This document shows positions 53,756 through 62,483 of a DNA stretch of 64,000 nt, piece by piece. Where the stretch lies: assembly GCA_043805435.1 (NCBI GenBank), contig JAZDHY010000051.1, forward strand, positions 1 to 64,000, read 5' to 3'. This DNA comes from JAEXOD01 sp043805435. Lineage in GTDB: Bacteria > Bacteroidota > Ignavibacteria > Ignavibacteriales > Melioribacteraceae. The first letter of the stretch is position 1, and every line of letters begins with the position of its first letter. The notes beneath the pieces were generated by a model, which ran no database searches, was not told where the DNA came from, and saw only the letters and a program-made list of their open reading frames with translations. A program made the translations under genes and the position numbers.

Positions 53756-54388
53756 ATGAATAATGAAATTTTGCTAAATGAATATTTTGAACAATTATCT
53801 TCTTCATCTCCTACTCCCGGCGGCGGGAATGTAAGTGCTTTATGCGGTGGTTTAGCATCTGCCCTTGGAGAAATGGTTTGTAATTTGACAATAGGTAAAA
53901 AAAAATATTTAGAGTTTGAAAATGATTTGATTGGGTACAAAGAAAAACTTATTGATTATAAAAATCAATTTTTAGATTTAGCTGACGCAGATAATGAAGC
54001 ATTTAATAAAGTTATGGCTGCATTTAAATTGCCCAAAGAAACAGACGAACAAAAAAGTGTTAAAAATAAAGCTATTGAAGAGGCAACTATTGGGGCTGTT
54101 GAAGTCCCATTCAAAGTAATTAATTTAGCTTTAAAAACAGTCGATTTTTTAGAATCTGTTTCTGTTAAGGGGAATAAAAACTCTATTTCAGATGTTGGTG
54201 TAGCCGTTTTGCTAATACAAACCGCAGCAAAGGGTGCATATCTGAATGTTATTATTAATTGTTCCTCTCTAAAAGGCAACGTTTATACCGATAAAATAGC
54301 TTCAGATGCAGCTAAGATTGTTGAGATGATTGAAAAAACTACTAATAAGATATTTGAAAATATTAAAAATGGATTGATTAATGGTTAA
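53756..54388 (+). CDS. fchA: Formimidoyltetrahydrofolate cyclodeaminase
   Basis: A 210-residue helical enzyme that releases ammonia from formimino-tetrahydrofolate to form methenyl-tetrahydrofolate. SPTPGGGNVSALCGGLASAL at about 21-40 is the family motif, and VGVAVLLIQTAAKGAYLNV in the C-terminal half is also typical. It follows ftcD by 14 bases and overlaps namZ by eight. Together the three genes form the lower half of histidine use and deliver one-carbon folate. Confidence 0.94.
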   Translation: MNNEILLNEYFEQLSSSSPTPGGGNVSALCGGLASALGEMVCNLTIGKKKYLEFENDLIGYKEKLIDYKNQFLDLADADNEAFNKVMAAFKLPKETDEQKSVKNKAIEEATIGAVEVPFKVINLALKTVDFLESVSVKGNKNSISDVGVAVLLIQTAAKGAYLNVIINCSSLKGNVYTDKIASDAAKIVEMIEKTTNKIFENIKNGLING

Positions 54389-55619
54389 CAAATACTATTT
54401 TTTGGTTATATATTTTTTGTGTAGTCAATTATTATTGTCGCAAACAATTAACGTTAAAACCGGAATTGAAGTTTTAAGAGATGATAATTTTTCAATTCTA
54501 GAAGGCAAAAATGTTGGTTTGGTAACCAACGCAACAGGCGTTGATAGTGAACTAAAATCAACTATAGACATTCTTTTTGAAGCTAAAAATTTTAAGTTAA
54601 TTGCCTTATTTGGTCCTGAACATGGAGTAAGAGGAGATCATGAGGCAGGAGAATATGTTGAGTATTATACAGATAAATATACTAATTTACCTGTATATTC
54701 ATTATTTGGAACTACCAGAAAAGCAACTCCAGATATGTTAAAAAATATTGATGTGTTGGTATATGACGTTCAAGATATCGGTTGCCGCTCTTACACCTTT
54801 ATAAGCACTTTAGGTTTACTTATGGAAGCTGCTGCTGAAAATAAAATCGAAGTTGTTGTGTTAGACAGGCCAAATCCTTTAGGTGGAATTAGAGTTGAAG
54901 GAAATCTGGTTGAAGACGGATATATTTCATTTGTCAGTCAATTTAAAATTCCTTATGTGTATGGTTTAACGTGCGGCGAACTTGCAGAAATGTTAAATAA
55001 CGAAGGATTGCTTGAAAATAATAACAAGTGTAAACTTACAGTTGTAAAAATGCAGGGTTGGAATAGAGATATGATTTTTGAAGAAACAGGATTGCCCTGG
55101 GTTTTGACCTCTCCGCATGTCCCTCATAAAGATTCACCGTTTTATTATTGTGTTTCCGGCATCCTTGGTGAATTATATTCTATGTCTATTGGTGTGGGAT
55201 ATACATTACCTTTTCAAACATTTGCCGCAGAATGGATTGATGGTGTAGAAATGGCTAAACAAATGAACGCATTAAATTTAGAAGGCGTTATTTTTAGACC
55301 TATTACATACAAACCTTATTACAGTACATCCAAAGGCAAATACATTTCAGGTGTTCAGATTCATATTACGGACTTTAAAAAAGTTAAATTAACAGAAATT
55401 CAATTTTATTTTATGCAGGAACACTTTAAAATGTATCCCGATAAAAATCTTTTTGAAATGGCAAAAGAAAGATTTGATATGTTTGATAAAGTTTGCGGCA
55501 GTAACAAAATAAGAGAGAATTTTACAAAAAACTTCCGGTTTTCAGATATTAAAGATTATTTTGAAGGATCGGTTGATAGTTTTAAACAATTATCGGCTAA
55601 ATATTATATATATAAATAA
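54381..55619 (+). CDS. namZ: Exo-beta-N-acetylmuramidase family protein (DUF1343)
   Basis: A 412-residue secreted protein with a signal peptide (about 1-20). It matches DUF1343 over its length: GLVTNATGVD, FGPEHGVRGDHEAGE, YDVQDIGCRSYTFISTL, VVLDRPNPLGG and TLPFQTFAAEWIDG. The founding member, NamZ, cleaves terminal N-acetylmuramic acid from peptidoglycan fragments. It overlaps fchA by eight bases although the functions differ, so the link seems only positional. A wall-recycling role is inferred from the family. Confidence 0.9.
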   Translation: MVNKYYFLVIYFLCSQLLLSQTINVKTGIEVLRDDNFSILEGKNVGLVTNATGVDSELKSTIDILFEAKNFKLIALFGPEHGVRGDHEAGEYVEYYTDKYTNLPVYSLFGTTRKATPDMLKNIDVLVYDVQDIGCRSYTFISTLGLLMEAAAENKIEVVVLDRPNPLGGIRVEGNLVEDGYISFVSQFKIPYVYGLTCGELAEMLNNEGLLENNNKCKLTVVKMQGWNRDMIFEETGLPWVLTSPHVPHKDSPFYYCVSGILGELYSMSIGVGYTLPFQTFAAEWIDGVEMAKQMNALNLEGVIFRPITYKPYYSTSKGKYISGVQIHITDFKKVKLTEIQFYFMQEHFKMYPDKNLFEMAKERFDMFDKVCGSNKIRENFTKNFRFSDIKDYFEGSVDSFKQLSAKYYIYK

Positions 55620-55625
55620 TTAATT

Positions 55626-55658
55626 GAGGGGGGAAAAGAGCTATTCTTTTTCTCCCTT
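55626..55658. terminator. Hairpin between convergent namZ and histidine kinase genes
   Basis: A 13-bp stem with three G-T wobbles (55626-55638 with 55646-55658, 7-base loop) lies just after the namZ stop and includes the last codons of the histidine kinase gene. On the plus strand it is followed by AAATTTTTG, and on the minus strand by an AT-rich stretch. It can serve as a terminator for namZ and perhaps for both genes. Confidence 0.55.
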
Positions 55659-57665
55659 AAATTTTTGAATTGTAAAAGAAAATGTTGAGCCAAAATCCGG
55701 CTTACTTTCGATTTTAAATATTCCCCCATTTTTTTCAATCAATTCTTTAGATATTACCAACCCGAGACCTGAACCTTTTTCGTTAAGAGTACCATATGTA
55801 GTTTCAAAATCAATTTTGGATGTTTTGTTAAAAATCGACTCCTTATCCATACCAATTCCGTCATCCTTAATATGCAGTTCAATAAAATTTTCCAAATCAG
55901 TATAATAAATCCAAACGTTGCCACCTTTGTTTGTAAATTTTATTGCGTTGCTTAAAAAGTTACGAATAATTGTTGTTAATATATTTTTATCCGATTTTAC
56001 ATAAACAGTCTGATTAATATCAATTAATATATTTATATTTTTTATTGATGCATTTTTTTGAACATGAATTAAACATTCGTTAATAACTGTTAACAAATCT
56101 AATTTAATAGGCTTGTAATTTGTATTTTGAGTTTGTGCTAATGACCATTGAAGTAAATTTTCCAATAAATAATGACTATTTTTAGCAACTTCATTTATGT
56201 CAATAACTAAATTCTTTTTTTCGTTTTCAATTAATTCATCCCAATATTGTAATAACGAATCAGAAAAACCTATCAACACATTAAAAGGATTCCGTAAATC
56301 ATGAGCAATAATTCTAAATAGTGTATCTTTTGTTTTAATAAGATCTTCTAATTTATTATTTTGCAAATTTATTGCATCATTCATACGTTCCAACAGCTTT
56401 TTCGCTTTATTTAATTGGGCTGTCTTTCTAATAAATAAAAAACCGATTATAAATAAAAACATTGAAATTATTAAATAAAGATTTTTTTGATACAATTCTT
56501 TATCATAAGCAAGATTTCTAATTGTTTTTTCTTTTTTTAGTAAAGATATTTGTTTTTCCTTATCTGCAATTTCATAATTTAAGTGAAGTTCAGTAATCTG
56601 TTTCGATTTTTGTTCGTTATATATAAAGTCTTTTAATTCAGTATATTTTTTATGATAAAATAGTGCATTTTGGTAATTATGCTTTTTTTCATATAAAATT
56701 GAAAGCAAATTAAAAGTTGTTATCAGCCCTTCTTTCGATTTAATTTCATCATTGAGGTTGTTCGCTTCAAGCAAAGCAGATTCTGCACCTTTAATGTCAT
56801 TTAAATCTAATTTTATCTCTGCAATATTATTTAAAGCTTGAACAACGCCAAGTTTTTCGTTTTTAAGAATGTATATATTTTTAGATTTATTATAATAGTC
56901 CAATGCTTTTTTATACTGTTTTAATTTGCGATATATGTTTCCGGCTAAATTATCAACAATTGCAATACCACTTAAAAATTTAATTTTGGTACTTAATACT
57001 TCAGCTTGTTGTTGATACTTTAAGGATTCGTCAATATTACCCATAATTAAATAAACGTCACAAATATTAGTAAGCGTTCTTACTAATCCATCATTATCAC
57101 CAATAGTTTTTTTGAGATTTGCCGATATTAAAAAATAGTCTAATGCTAGTTGTAATTTTCCGACTTTATTATATACTAAGCCAAGATTATTTGTAGTATT
57201 GGCAATTTCCGAAATGTTATTTAAGCTTTTTCTGATTGTATAAGATTTTAATAAATGTTCCAAAGCAATGTCATAAGTTCCAATAAAATAATAGCAAATA
57301 CCAATAATATTTTCAGCTTCCGCAATAATTGAACTTTTTCCGGTATTTTTTGCAATATCCAAACCTTTTTTAGCATATTCAAGGGCTTTAAACAAATCAC
57401 CTTGATTAACATAACAATAGCTAAACATTGATAGCAGTTTTGCATAACCGCTATTGTATTTTAGCTTAACAGCATAATTTAGACCTTCATTTAAGTATGT
57501 CAAACCCTCTTTTGCATTATCATGCCTAATAACTTTAATTAAATCATATAATGCATCTATTTTAGCTTTTCCTGTGGCATTTACATAATTAAATCTTAAA
57601 CTATCAACATTTTGGCCAAATGTAATTGAAGAAATAACAACTAATATCCAAACTAATTTTATCAT
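55641..57665 (-). CDS. TPR-sensor histidine kinase
   Basis: A 674-residue protein. A signal peptide (1-17) is followed by a periplasmic region of TPR repeats (about 30-345), a coiled coil (350-390), one membrane helix (396-412), and a cytoplasmic kinase. The phospho-accepting His455 is in RIIAHDLRNPF. The N box NFLSNAIKFTNKGG is at 569-582, G1 is DDGIGM at 601-606, and G2 is GSGLGL at 631-636. This design is common in Bacteroidota. No response-regulator gene is adjacent, so its partner is unknown. Confidence 0.93.
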   Translation of the reverse strand: MIKLVWILVVISSITFGQNVDSLRFNYVNATGKAKIDALYDLIKVIRHDNAKEGLTYLNEGLNYAVKLKYNSGYAKLLSMFSYCYVNQGDLFKALEYAKKGLDIAKNTGKSSIIAEAENIIGICYYFIGTYDIALEHLLKSYTIRKSLNNISEIANTTNNLGLVYNKVGKLQLALDYFLISANLKKTIGDNDGLVRTLTNICDVYLIMGNIDESLKYQQQAEVLSTKIKFLSGIAIVDNLAGNIYRKLKQYKKALDYYNKSKNIYILKNEKLGVVQALNNIAEIKLDLNDIKGAESALLEANNLNDEIKSKEGLITTFNLLSILYEKKHNYQNALFYHKKYTELKDFIYNEQKSKQITELHLNYEIADKEKQISLLKKEKTIRNLAYDKELYQKNLYLIISMFLFIIGFLFIRKTAQLNKAKKLLERMNDAINLQNNKLEDLIKTKDTLFRIIAHDLRNPFNVLIGFSDSLLQYWDELIENEKKNLVIDINEVAKNSHYLLENLLQWSLAQTQNTNYKPIKLDLLTVINECLIHVQKNASIKNINILIDINQTVYVKSDKNILTTIIRNFLSNAIKFTNKGGNVWIYYTDLENFIELHIKDDGIGMDKESIFNKTSKIDFETTYGTLNEKGSGLGLVISKELIEKNGGIFKIESKPDFGSTFSFTIQKFKGEKE

Positions 57666-57692
57666 TACAAAAATTTTCCACTAAAATATTAA

Positions 57693-59351
57693 TTAATTAA
57701 CATCAAATTCAATATCTCCAACAGGCCAACGCGCTCTTAAATTTAGAGTATCCGGATATACGTTAAATTTTTCCGAATTTTTTTTTGGATAGACTTTTCC
57801 ATAATTATATGTACCGCTGCTATCGGTATCTTCAAACATCCACATCAAATATTTTCCGGGAATAACCCTTGAAAAATTAAATTTATTATTGGAAATATTT
57901 TGTGAATATTTATTGTCCTTATTATATATTTCAATAACTTTTTTTGTGTTAGATTTAGAATTAACTGTTCCGGAAACACCTGAAAAATCAAGATCATTAA
58001 TTGTTAACAAATCTGCTTTATATAAGGAATCAATTTTATTTCCGGCAGAATCAAAAACATTATCTGTTAATATTTTAAATTTATATTTGGTCTTTGGTTT
58101 TAATTTTTGAGTAATGGTATAAAGTATTGTGGCATCGTCTATTCTTTCAGCTTTATATTTTATCAACTCCCCTTTACTGTCGGTTATCAATGACGAATCA
58201 ATTATTTTGTTCACATTTACACCGTCATTAAAATTAACAGTAAAATAACCATCTGCAAAATCAATTTTGTTCTCATCATACCGGGTTATTAATTTATTAA
58301 TTTTTGGTTTAATTGTATCAGCAGATTTATTTTGTGCTAAAAACAATTGGTCGTTAATTTTAATATTGTTCGATTTATCGTAAATACTGTCAGCAACAAA
58401 ATAAATTTCATTGTCTGCATTCAAAGAATCCGAAATTGTTACAAAATATGTTTTTAACTTTGAATTTTTGAATAACTTGTCAATTGAGATTTTTTTTGAA
58501 TCCGTGGAATCAAATAGATAAAAGTTATCAGTTTTTAGTTTTGTACTATCAACAAATTCGCTAAATTCAATTAATATATGATTTTTATCCGTCATTGTAA
58601 TTAAAGAAATTGCGGGTTTTATCGTGTCTTCCGTTGTCATTAAAAAACTGATATTTCCAATTTTTTGAAGTTCAAAACTTAGATTAACAGTTGTATCAGC
58701 TACGGAATAAGAATCTTCTCCAACGTTATAAAGTAAATCTCTTAATTCGTCAGAAAAGGCAAATATTTCATAATTACCATATTTTAATCCCTTCAATAAA
58801 AATCCGCCATCTTTTCCCGATTGTGTTAAATAATCCGGTTTTCTAACAATCGGGTTTATAGTATCACCATTATCAATATATGCATATACCATTATATTAT
58901 TTTTGCTTTCAGAATATATTTTACCGTTAATTTCACCATAATCAATGCTGTCCCCTGTAGAAAAAGTTAAAGTATAACTTTGCAGCATTTTATTTCTGTT
59001 ATTCAGGTCAACAATATCAGTTCCAAGATTTATAGTGTAAGTAGTGTTTTTCTTAAGTAAATCGGAATTAAAATATATATTTACTTCTGTTCCGCTCCAA
59101 TCATATTCAATTTTTCCTTCAATTTTAGGAGAAATAAATACTGCCTCTTGAAAAGTCCTTTTATCTATATATTCCGAAAACTCAAAAGCAATATGGTCAT
59201 CATCAAAATTGGTAGTACCATCAACAGGATAACTTATTATTATTTCGGGTGGAATTTTGTCGGGTGGTCCGCCGCTTGGCGGAAGTTGATTTGCACATCC
59301 ATTTATTATAATAAACGATAATAATAACAAAAAAAATTTTATTAATTTCAT
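57693..59351 (-). CDS. Ig-like domain lipoprotein
   Basis: A 552-residue lipoprotein. The signal ends in IINGC with lipidated Cys19. NQLPPSGGPPDKIPPEIIIS and YPVDGTTNFDDDHIAFEFSE mark an SbsA-type Ig-like domain (about 32-130), followed by several further beta-sandwich-like repeats and a C-terminal VYPDTLNLRARWPVGDIEF. Such proteins are common in Bacteroidota and Chlorobiota; their function is unknown. It overlaps mltG by four bases. Confidence 0.85.
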   Translation of the reverse strand: MKLIKFFLLLLSFIIINGCANQLPPSGGPPDKIPPEIIISYPVDGTTNFDDDHIAFEFSEYIDKRTFQEAVFISPKIEGKIEYDWSGTEVNIYFNSDLLKKNTTYTINLGTDIVDLNNRNKMLQSYTLTFSTGDSIDYGEINGKIYSESKNNIMVYAYIDNGDTINPIVRKPDYLTQSGKDGGFLLKGLKYGNYEIFAFSDELRDLLYNVGEDSYSVADTTVNLSFELQKIGNISFLMTTEDTIKPAISLITMTDKNHILIEFSEFVDSTKLKTDNFYLFDSTDSKKISIDKLFKNSKLKTYFVTISDSLNADNEIYFVADSIYDKSNNIKINDQLFLAQNKSADTIKPKINKLITRYDENKIDFADGYFTVNFNDGVNVNKIIDSSLITDSKGELIKYKAERIDDATILYTITQKLKPKTKYKFKILTDNVFDSAGNKIDSLYKADLLTINDLDFSGVSGTVNSKSNTKKVIEIYNKDNKYSQNISNNKFNFSRVIPGKYLMWMFEDTDSSGTYNYGKVYPKKNSEKFNVYPDTLNLRARWPVGDIEFDVN

Positions 59352-60355
59352 TTTATTGTATCCAATGCTTTTTTGTATAAAACAACATTTGAATTATGTT
59401 CATTTAATGTTCTTGCAAACCTATGTTCCCCTTTTCCATTGGCAACAAAATAAAGGTAATTATGTTTTTCGGGATATAAAGCTGCCATAATAGCTTCTTT
59501 TCCGGGATTATTAATGGGAGCAGGAGGTAGCCCACTATACAAATATGTATTAAATGGGGATACTATTTCTAAAAATTTTTTTAATATTCTTTTTGGTCTC
59601 TGATCGCGCACTAAATATTGAATTGTAGGATCGGCTTGTAAACTCATATTTATTTTTAGTCTATTCTGATAAACACCCGATATCCTATTAAATTCGCTTA
59701 TTTTATTCGATTCTCCATCAATTATTGAAGCCAATATTAATATTTCCCTTTCACTCATATTTAATTCTTCACATTGTTTTAATATTTCAGGAGTAAAAAG
59801 AAGTTTCATTTCATTTGCAAGTTTTATTATTACATTTTCTTCAGTTGAATTTTTATAAAAATAATAAGTATTTGGAAGTAAATATCCTTCTAAATTATCA
59901 GTCTCCAATCCTAATTTTTTAATAAAATCGTTATCATAACATAAAGCCATAAATTTAGCTGAATCCAAATTCAGCTTATTCTTAAATATTTTAGCTAAAT
60001 CGGGAAGCCAAATACCTTCGGGTATTGTTACAAGTATTTGATTTGAAAAAGGGCTTTTTGTTAGATAATCAATTAAACTAAAGTAACTTAACCCATTAGG
60101 AATTTTATATTCACCCGCCTTAATTTTATCTTCAGCACCATAAATAAATGCCGCCAAACGCAAATAAGTTTTGTTGTGAATAATTTTTTTTGAATAAAGC
60201 AGGTCAATAACTTCGTTAAATGATGCGCCATTTTTAATATTTATTTCAACCGCTTCTTTCGAGCTATAATAATTTGGTGTATAAAATGTAAAAATTAGCA
60301 AACCCAGCGAGAAACAAAAAAATGCTAAAATAATATTTAAGTCGTTTTTGGTCAT
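59348..60355 (-). CDS. mltG: Endolytic murein transglycosylase
   Basis: A 335-residue YceG-type enzyme with one N-terminal membrane helix (about 8-25), a LysM-like domain, and the catalytic domain. ILASIIDGESNKISEF contains Glu215 at the catalytic position, and GVYQNRLKINMSLQADPTIQY is the family core, with GLPPAPINNPG near the C-terminus. It cuts new glycan strands and sets their length. The usual first glutamate of the family's EKET-like motif is Asp here (Asp213). Confidence 0.93.
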   Translation of the reverse strand: MTKNDLNIILAFFCFSLGLLIFTFYTPNYYSSKEAVEINIKNGASFNEVIDLLYSKKIIHNKTYLRLAAFIYGAEDKIKAGEYKIPNGLSYFSLIDYLTKSPFSNQILVTIPEGIWLPDLAKIFKNKLNLDSAKFMALCYDNDFIKKLGLETDNLEGYLLPNTYYFYKNSTEENVIIKLANEMKLLFTPEILKQCEELNMSEREILILASIIDGESNKISEFNRISGVYQNRLKINMSLQADPTIQYLVRDQRPKRILKKFLEIVSPFNTYLYSGLPPAPINNPGKEAIMAALYPEKHNYLYFVANGKGEHRFARTLNEHNSNVVLYKKALDTIK

Positions 60356-60425
60356 AAATAAAGAATATTGATTAATAAATAATCAACAAATATAGAAAAA
60401 TAATAGATAATTTACTAAATGGATT

Positions 60426-61439
60426 TTACTTTCGGCTGCTATAAAAACTGCTTGGATAAGCACAATAATCAAAATTATACCTTTTGCCCGCTAAATAAAG
60501 GCGTAATCCTCTATAAGCAATCATCGCAGCATTATCACCGCATAACTCTACTGAAGGAATTACACAATTTATATTATATTTAACCGCTAAATTATTAATA
60601 CCGGTTCGTAGAAGTAAATTTGCCGCAACCCCGCCAACAACGGAAATGGAATTTACTGTGTATTTTTTTAAAGCTTTTTCGGTATTATTTAATAACGAAT
60701 ATACTGCAGCTTTTTGAAAAGATGCTGCTATATCGTTTAATTCGTTTTCAGGTATGTTGTTGATATCTGAATACGTCTTTTGAACATATCTTAAAACTGA
60801 AGTTTTTAATCCGCTAAAAGAAAAATCAAGTTCATTTTTTGTTTTAGCAATTGGAAATATTATTTTATCAGCATCACCAAGTAAGGCGGCTTCCTGAATT
60901 TTTGGACCTCCCGGATACCCCAATCCAATTAATTTAGAAACCTTATCAAAAGCTTCACCGGCTGCATCATCAATTGTAGAACCCAGTTTAATAATTTCCG
61001 TATCACTTTTAATCAATAATAATAATGTGTTACCACCCGAAACAGCTAAACATAAATATGGGAATTGTGGTTTGTTTTCCATTAGGAAACCGGAGAACAT
61101 ATGCCCTTCAATATGATTTACCGGTACAAAATCTTTTTTAAGAGAATATGCCAAACCTTTAGCAAATGTAAATCCAACAAGCAGTGCTCCAATTAATCCC
61201 GGACCGGCTGTGGCACAAATTAAATCAATATCTGCCAAAGTTAAATGTCCTTCTTTTACAGATTGTTTAACTAAAGGCAATATTAATTGAAGGTGTGCCC
61301 TGCTTGAAAGTTCGGGCACAACCCCACCGTAATTTTTATGAACGGTTTGTGAAGAAATAATATTAGATAGAATTTTTCCATTATCTAAAATAGATACGGA
61401 TGTTTCATCGCAAGAGCTTTCTATTCCTAAAACTATCAT
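60426..61439 (-). CDS. tsaD: tRNA N6-threonylcarbamoyladenosine synthase TsaD
   Basis: A 337-residue ASKHA-fold enzyme that makes the t6A37 modification in tRNAs reading ANN codons. The start MIVLGIESSCDETS and the metal motif HIEGH in VNHIEGHMFSG are diagnostic, and SVVGGVAANLLLR and CGDNAAMIAYRG follow. It directly abuts the proline dehydrogenase gene. TsaB, TsaC and TsaE are not in the window. Confidence 0.97.
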   Translation of the reverse strand: MIVLGIESSCDETSVSILDNGKILSNIISSQTVHKNYGGVVPELSSRAHLQLILPLVKQSVKEGHLTLADIDLICATAGPGLIGALLVGFTFAKGLAYSLKKDFVPVNHIEGHMFSGFLMENKPQFPYLCLAVSGGNTLLLLIKSDTEIIKLGSTIDDAAGEAFDKVSKLIGLGYPGGPKIQEAALLGDADKIIFPIAKTKNELDFSFSGLKTSVLRYVQKTYSDINNIPENELNDIAASFQKAAVYSLLNNTEKALKKYTVNSISVVGGVAANLLLRTGINNLAVKYNINCVIPSVELCGDNAAMIAYRGLRLYLAGKRYNFDYCAYPSSFYSSRK

Positions 61440-62339
61440 TTATTTCAAAGAAAAAATACTTTTGGTAATATACCATGCAAGCTGTGGATTTTCTTGCAAT
61501 CGGCGAATAGAGTATGCATACCATTTTTCGCCAAAAGGAACATAAACCCTAATTTTATAACCATCATCTCTAACCTTATCACGCAAATAGGTTGTTACTC
61601 CATACAGCATTTGAAATTCAAATTTGCTTTTATCAATCTTTTTTTCTTTAATTATTCTATAAGCTTCTTTTAATAAATAGTCATCATGTGTAGCAATTCC
61701 TACATAAATGCCATCATCAAACATTTTTTCAAGTAATTTTACAAAATTATCACGTACTTCTTGTCTTCCTTTATAAGCAATTTCTTCCGGTTCTACATAT
61801 ATTCCTTTACATAACCTATAATGAGAACCTTTTTTATTCATTGAAACAACATCATCGTATGTTCTGCGTAAATATGCCTGAACTACAATACCAACATTAT
61901 CATATTTTTGTCTAAGTTCATTAAACAATTCAATAGTTGTTCCTGTAACAGATGAATCCTCCATATCGATACGAACAAAATTATTGTACTTTTTTGCTCT
62001 TAATATTATCTCTTCAATTTGAGCAAAACAAAAATCCCTATCAATCACCAAACCAAGCTGAGTAGGTTTAACCGAAATATTAGAATCTAATTTATTTTTG
62101 TAAATTTCATCCAACACTTCTAAACATTCAATTTTTGCAGCTTCCGCTTCTTTTTTTGTACTAATTGCTTCCCCAAGCACATCCATTGTAGAAACTATAC
62201 CTTTTTTGTTAAGAGTTTTAACAACATTAACCGCGTCAGCCAAAGCAACGCCTGCAATGTATTGTTTAGCAAAAATATGAACAACCGCTTTGGGTAATAT
62301 TTTTACAAAACCAACTATCAACTCATTCAATAATTTCAC
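61440..62339 (-). CDS. putA: Proline dehydrogenase
   Basis: A 299-residue FAD-dependent enzyme that oxidises proline to pyrroline-5-carboxylate at the membrane. The TIM-barrel motifs FVRIDMEDSS, RLCKGIYVEPEEIAY, FQMLYGV and, near the C-terminus, RVYVPFGEKWYAYSIRRLQE are conserved; the last holds the proline-binding arginine pair. It is the short single-domain form without the dehydrogenase half of PutA; the P5C dehydrogenase must be elsewhere. The next gene, tsaD, is adjacent without a gap. Confidence 0.94.
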   Translation of the reverse strand: MKLLNELIVGFVKILPKAVVHIFAKQYIAGVALADAVNVVKTLNKKGIVSTMDVLGEAISTKKEAEAAKIECLEVLDEIYKNKLDSNISVKPTQLGLVIDRDFCFAQIEEIILRAKKYNNFVRIDMEDSSVTGTTIELFNELRQKYDNVGIVVQAYLRRTYDDVVSMNKKGSHYRLCKGIYVEPEEIAYKGRQEVRDNFVKLLEKMFDDGIYVGIATHDDYLLKEAYRIIKEKKIDKSKFEFQMLYGVTTYLRDKVRDDGYKIRVYVPFGEKWYAYSIRRLQENPQLAWYITKSIFSLK

Positions 62340-62483
62340 AGCTACACCTTTAATAAAATTTTAAGTTTTAAGTTTTTAAATATCAATTATTTGTAAAGAC
62401 AGTCTAGTCTTATAATTAAAAATAGCAATTAAATAAGAATAACTCAAACAAATTTAACAAATATATTTACAATATTTTAGTAA

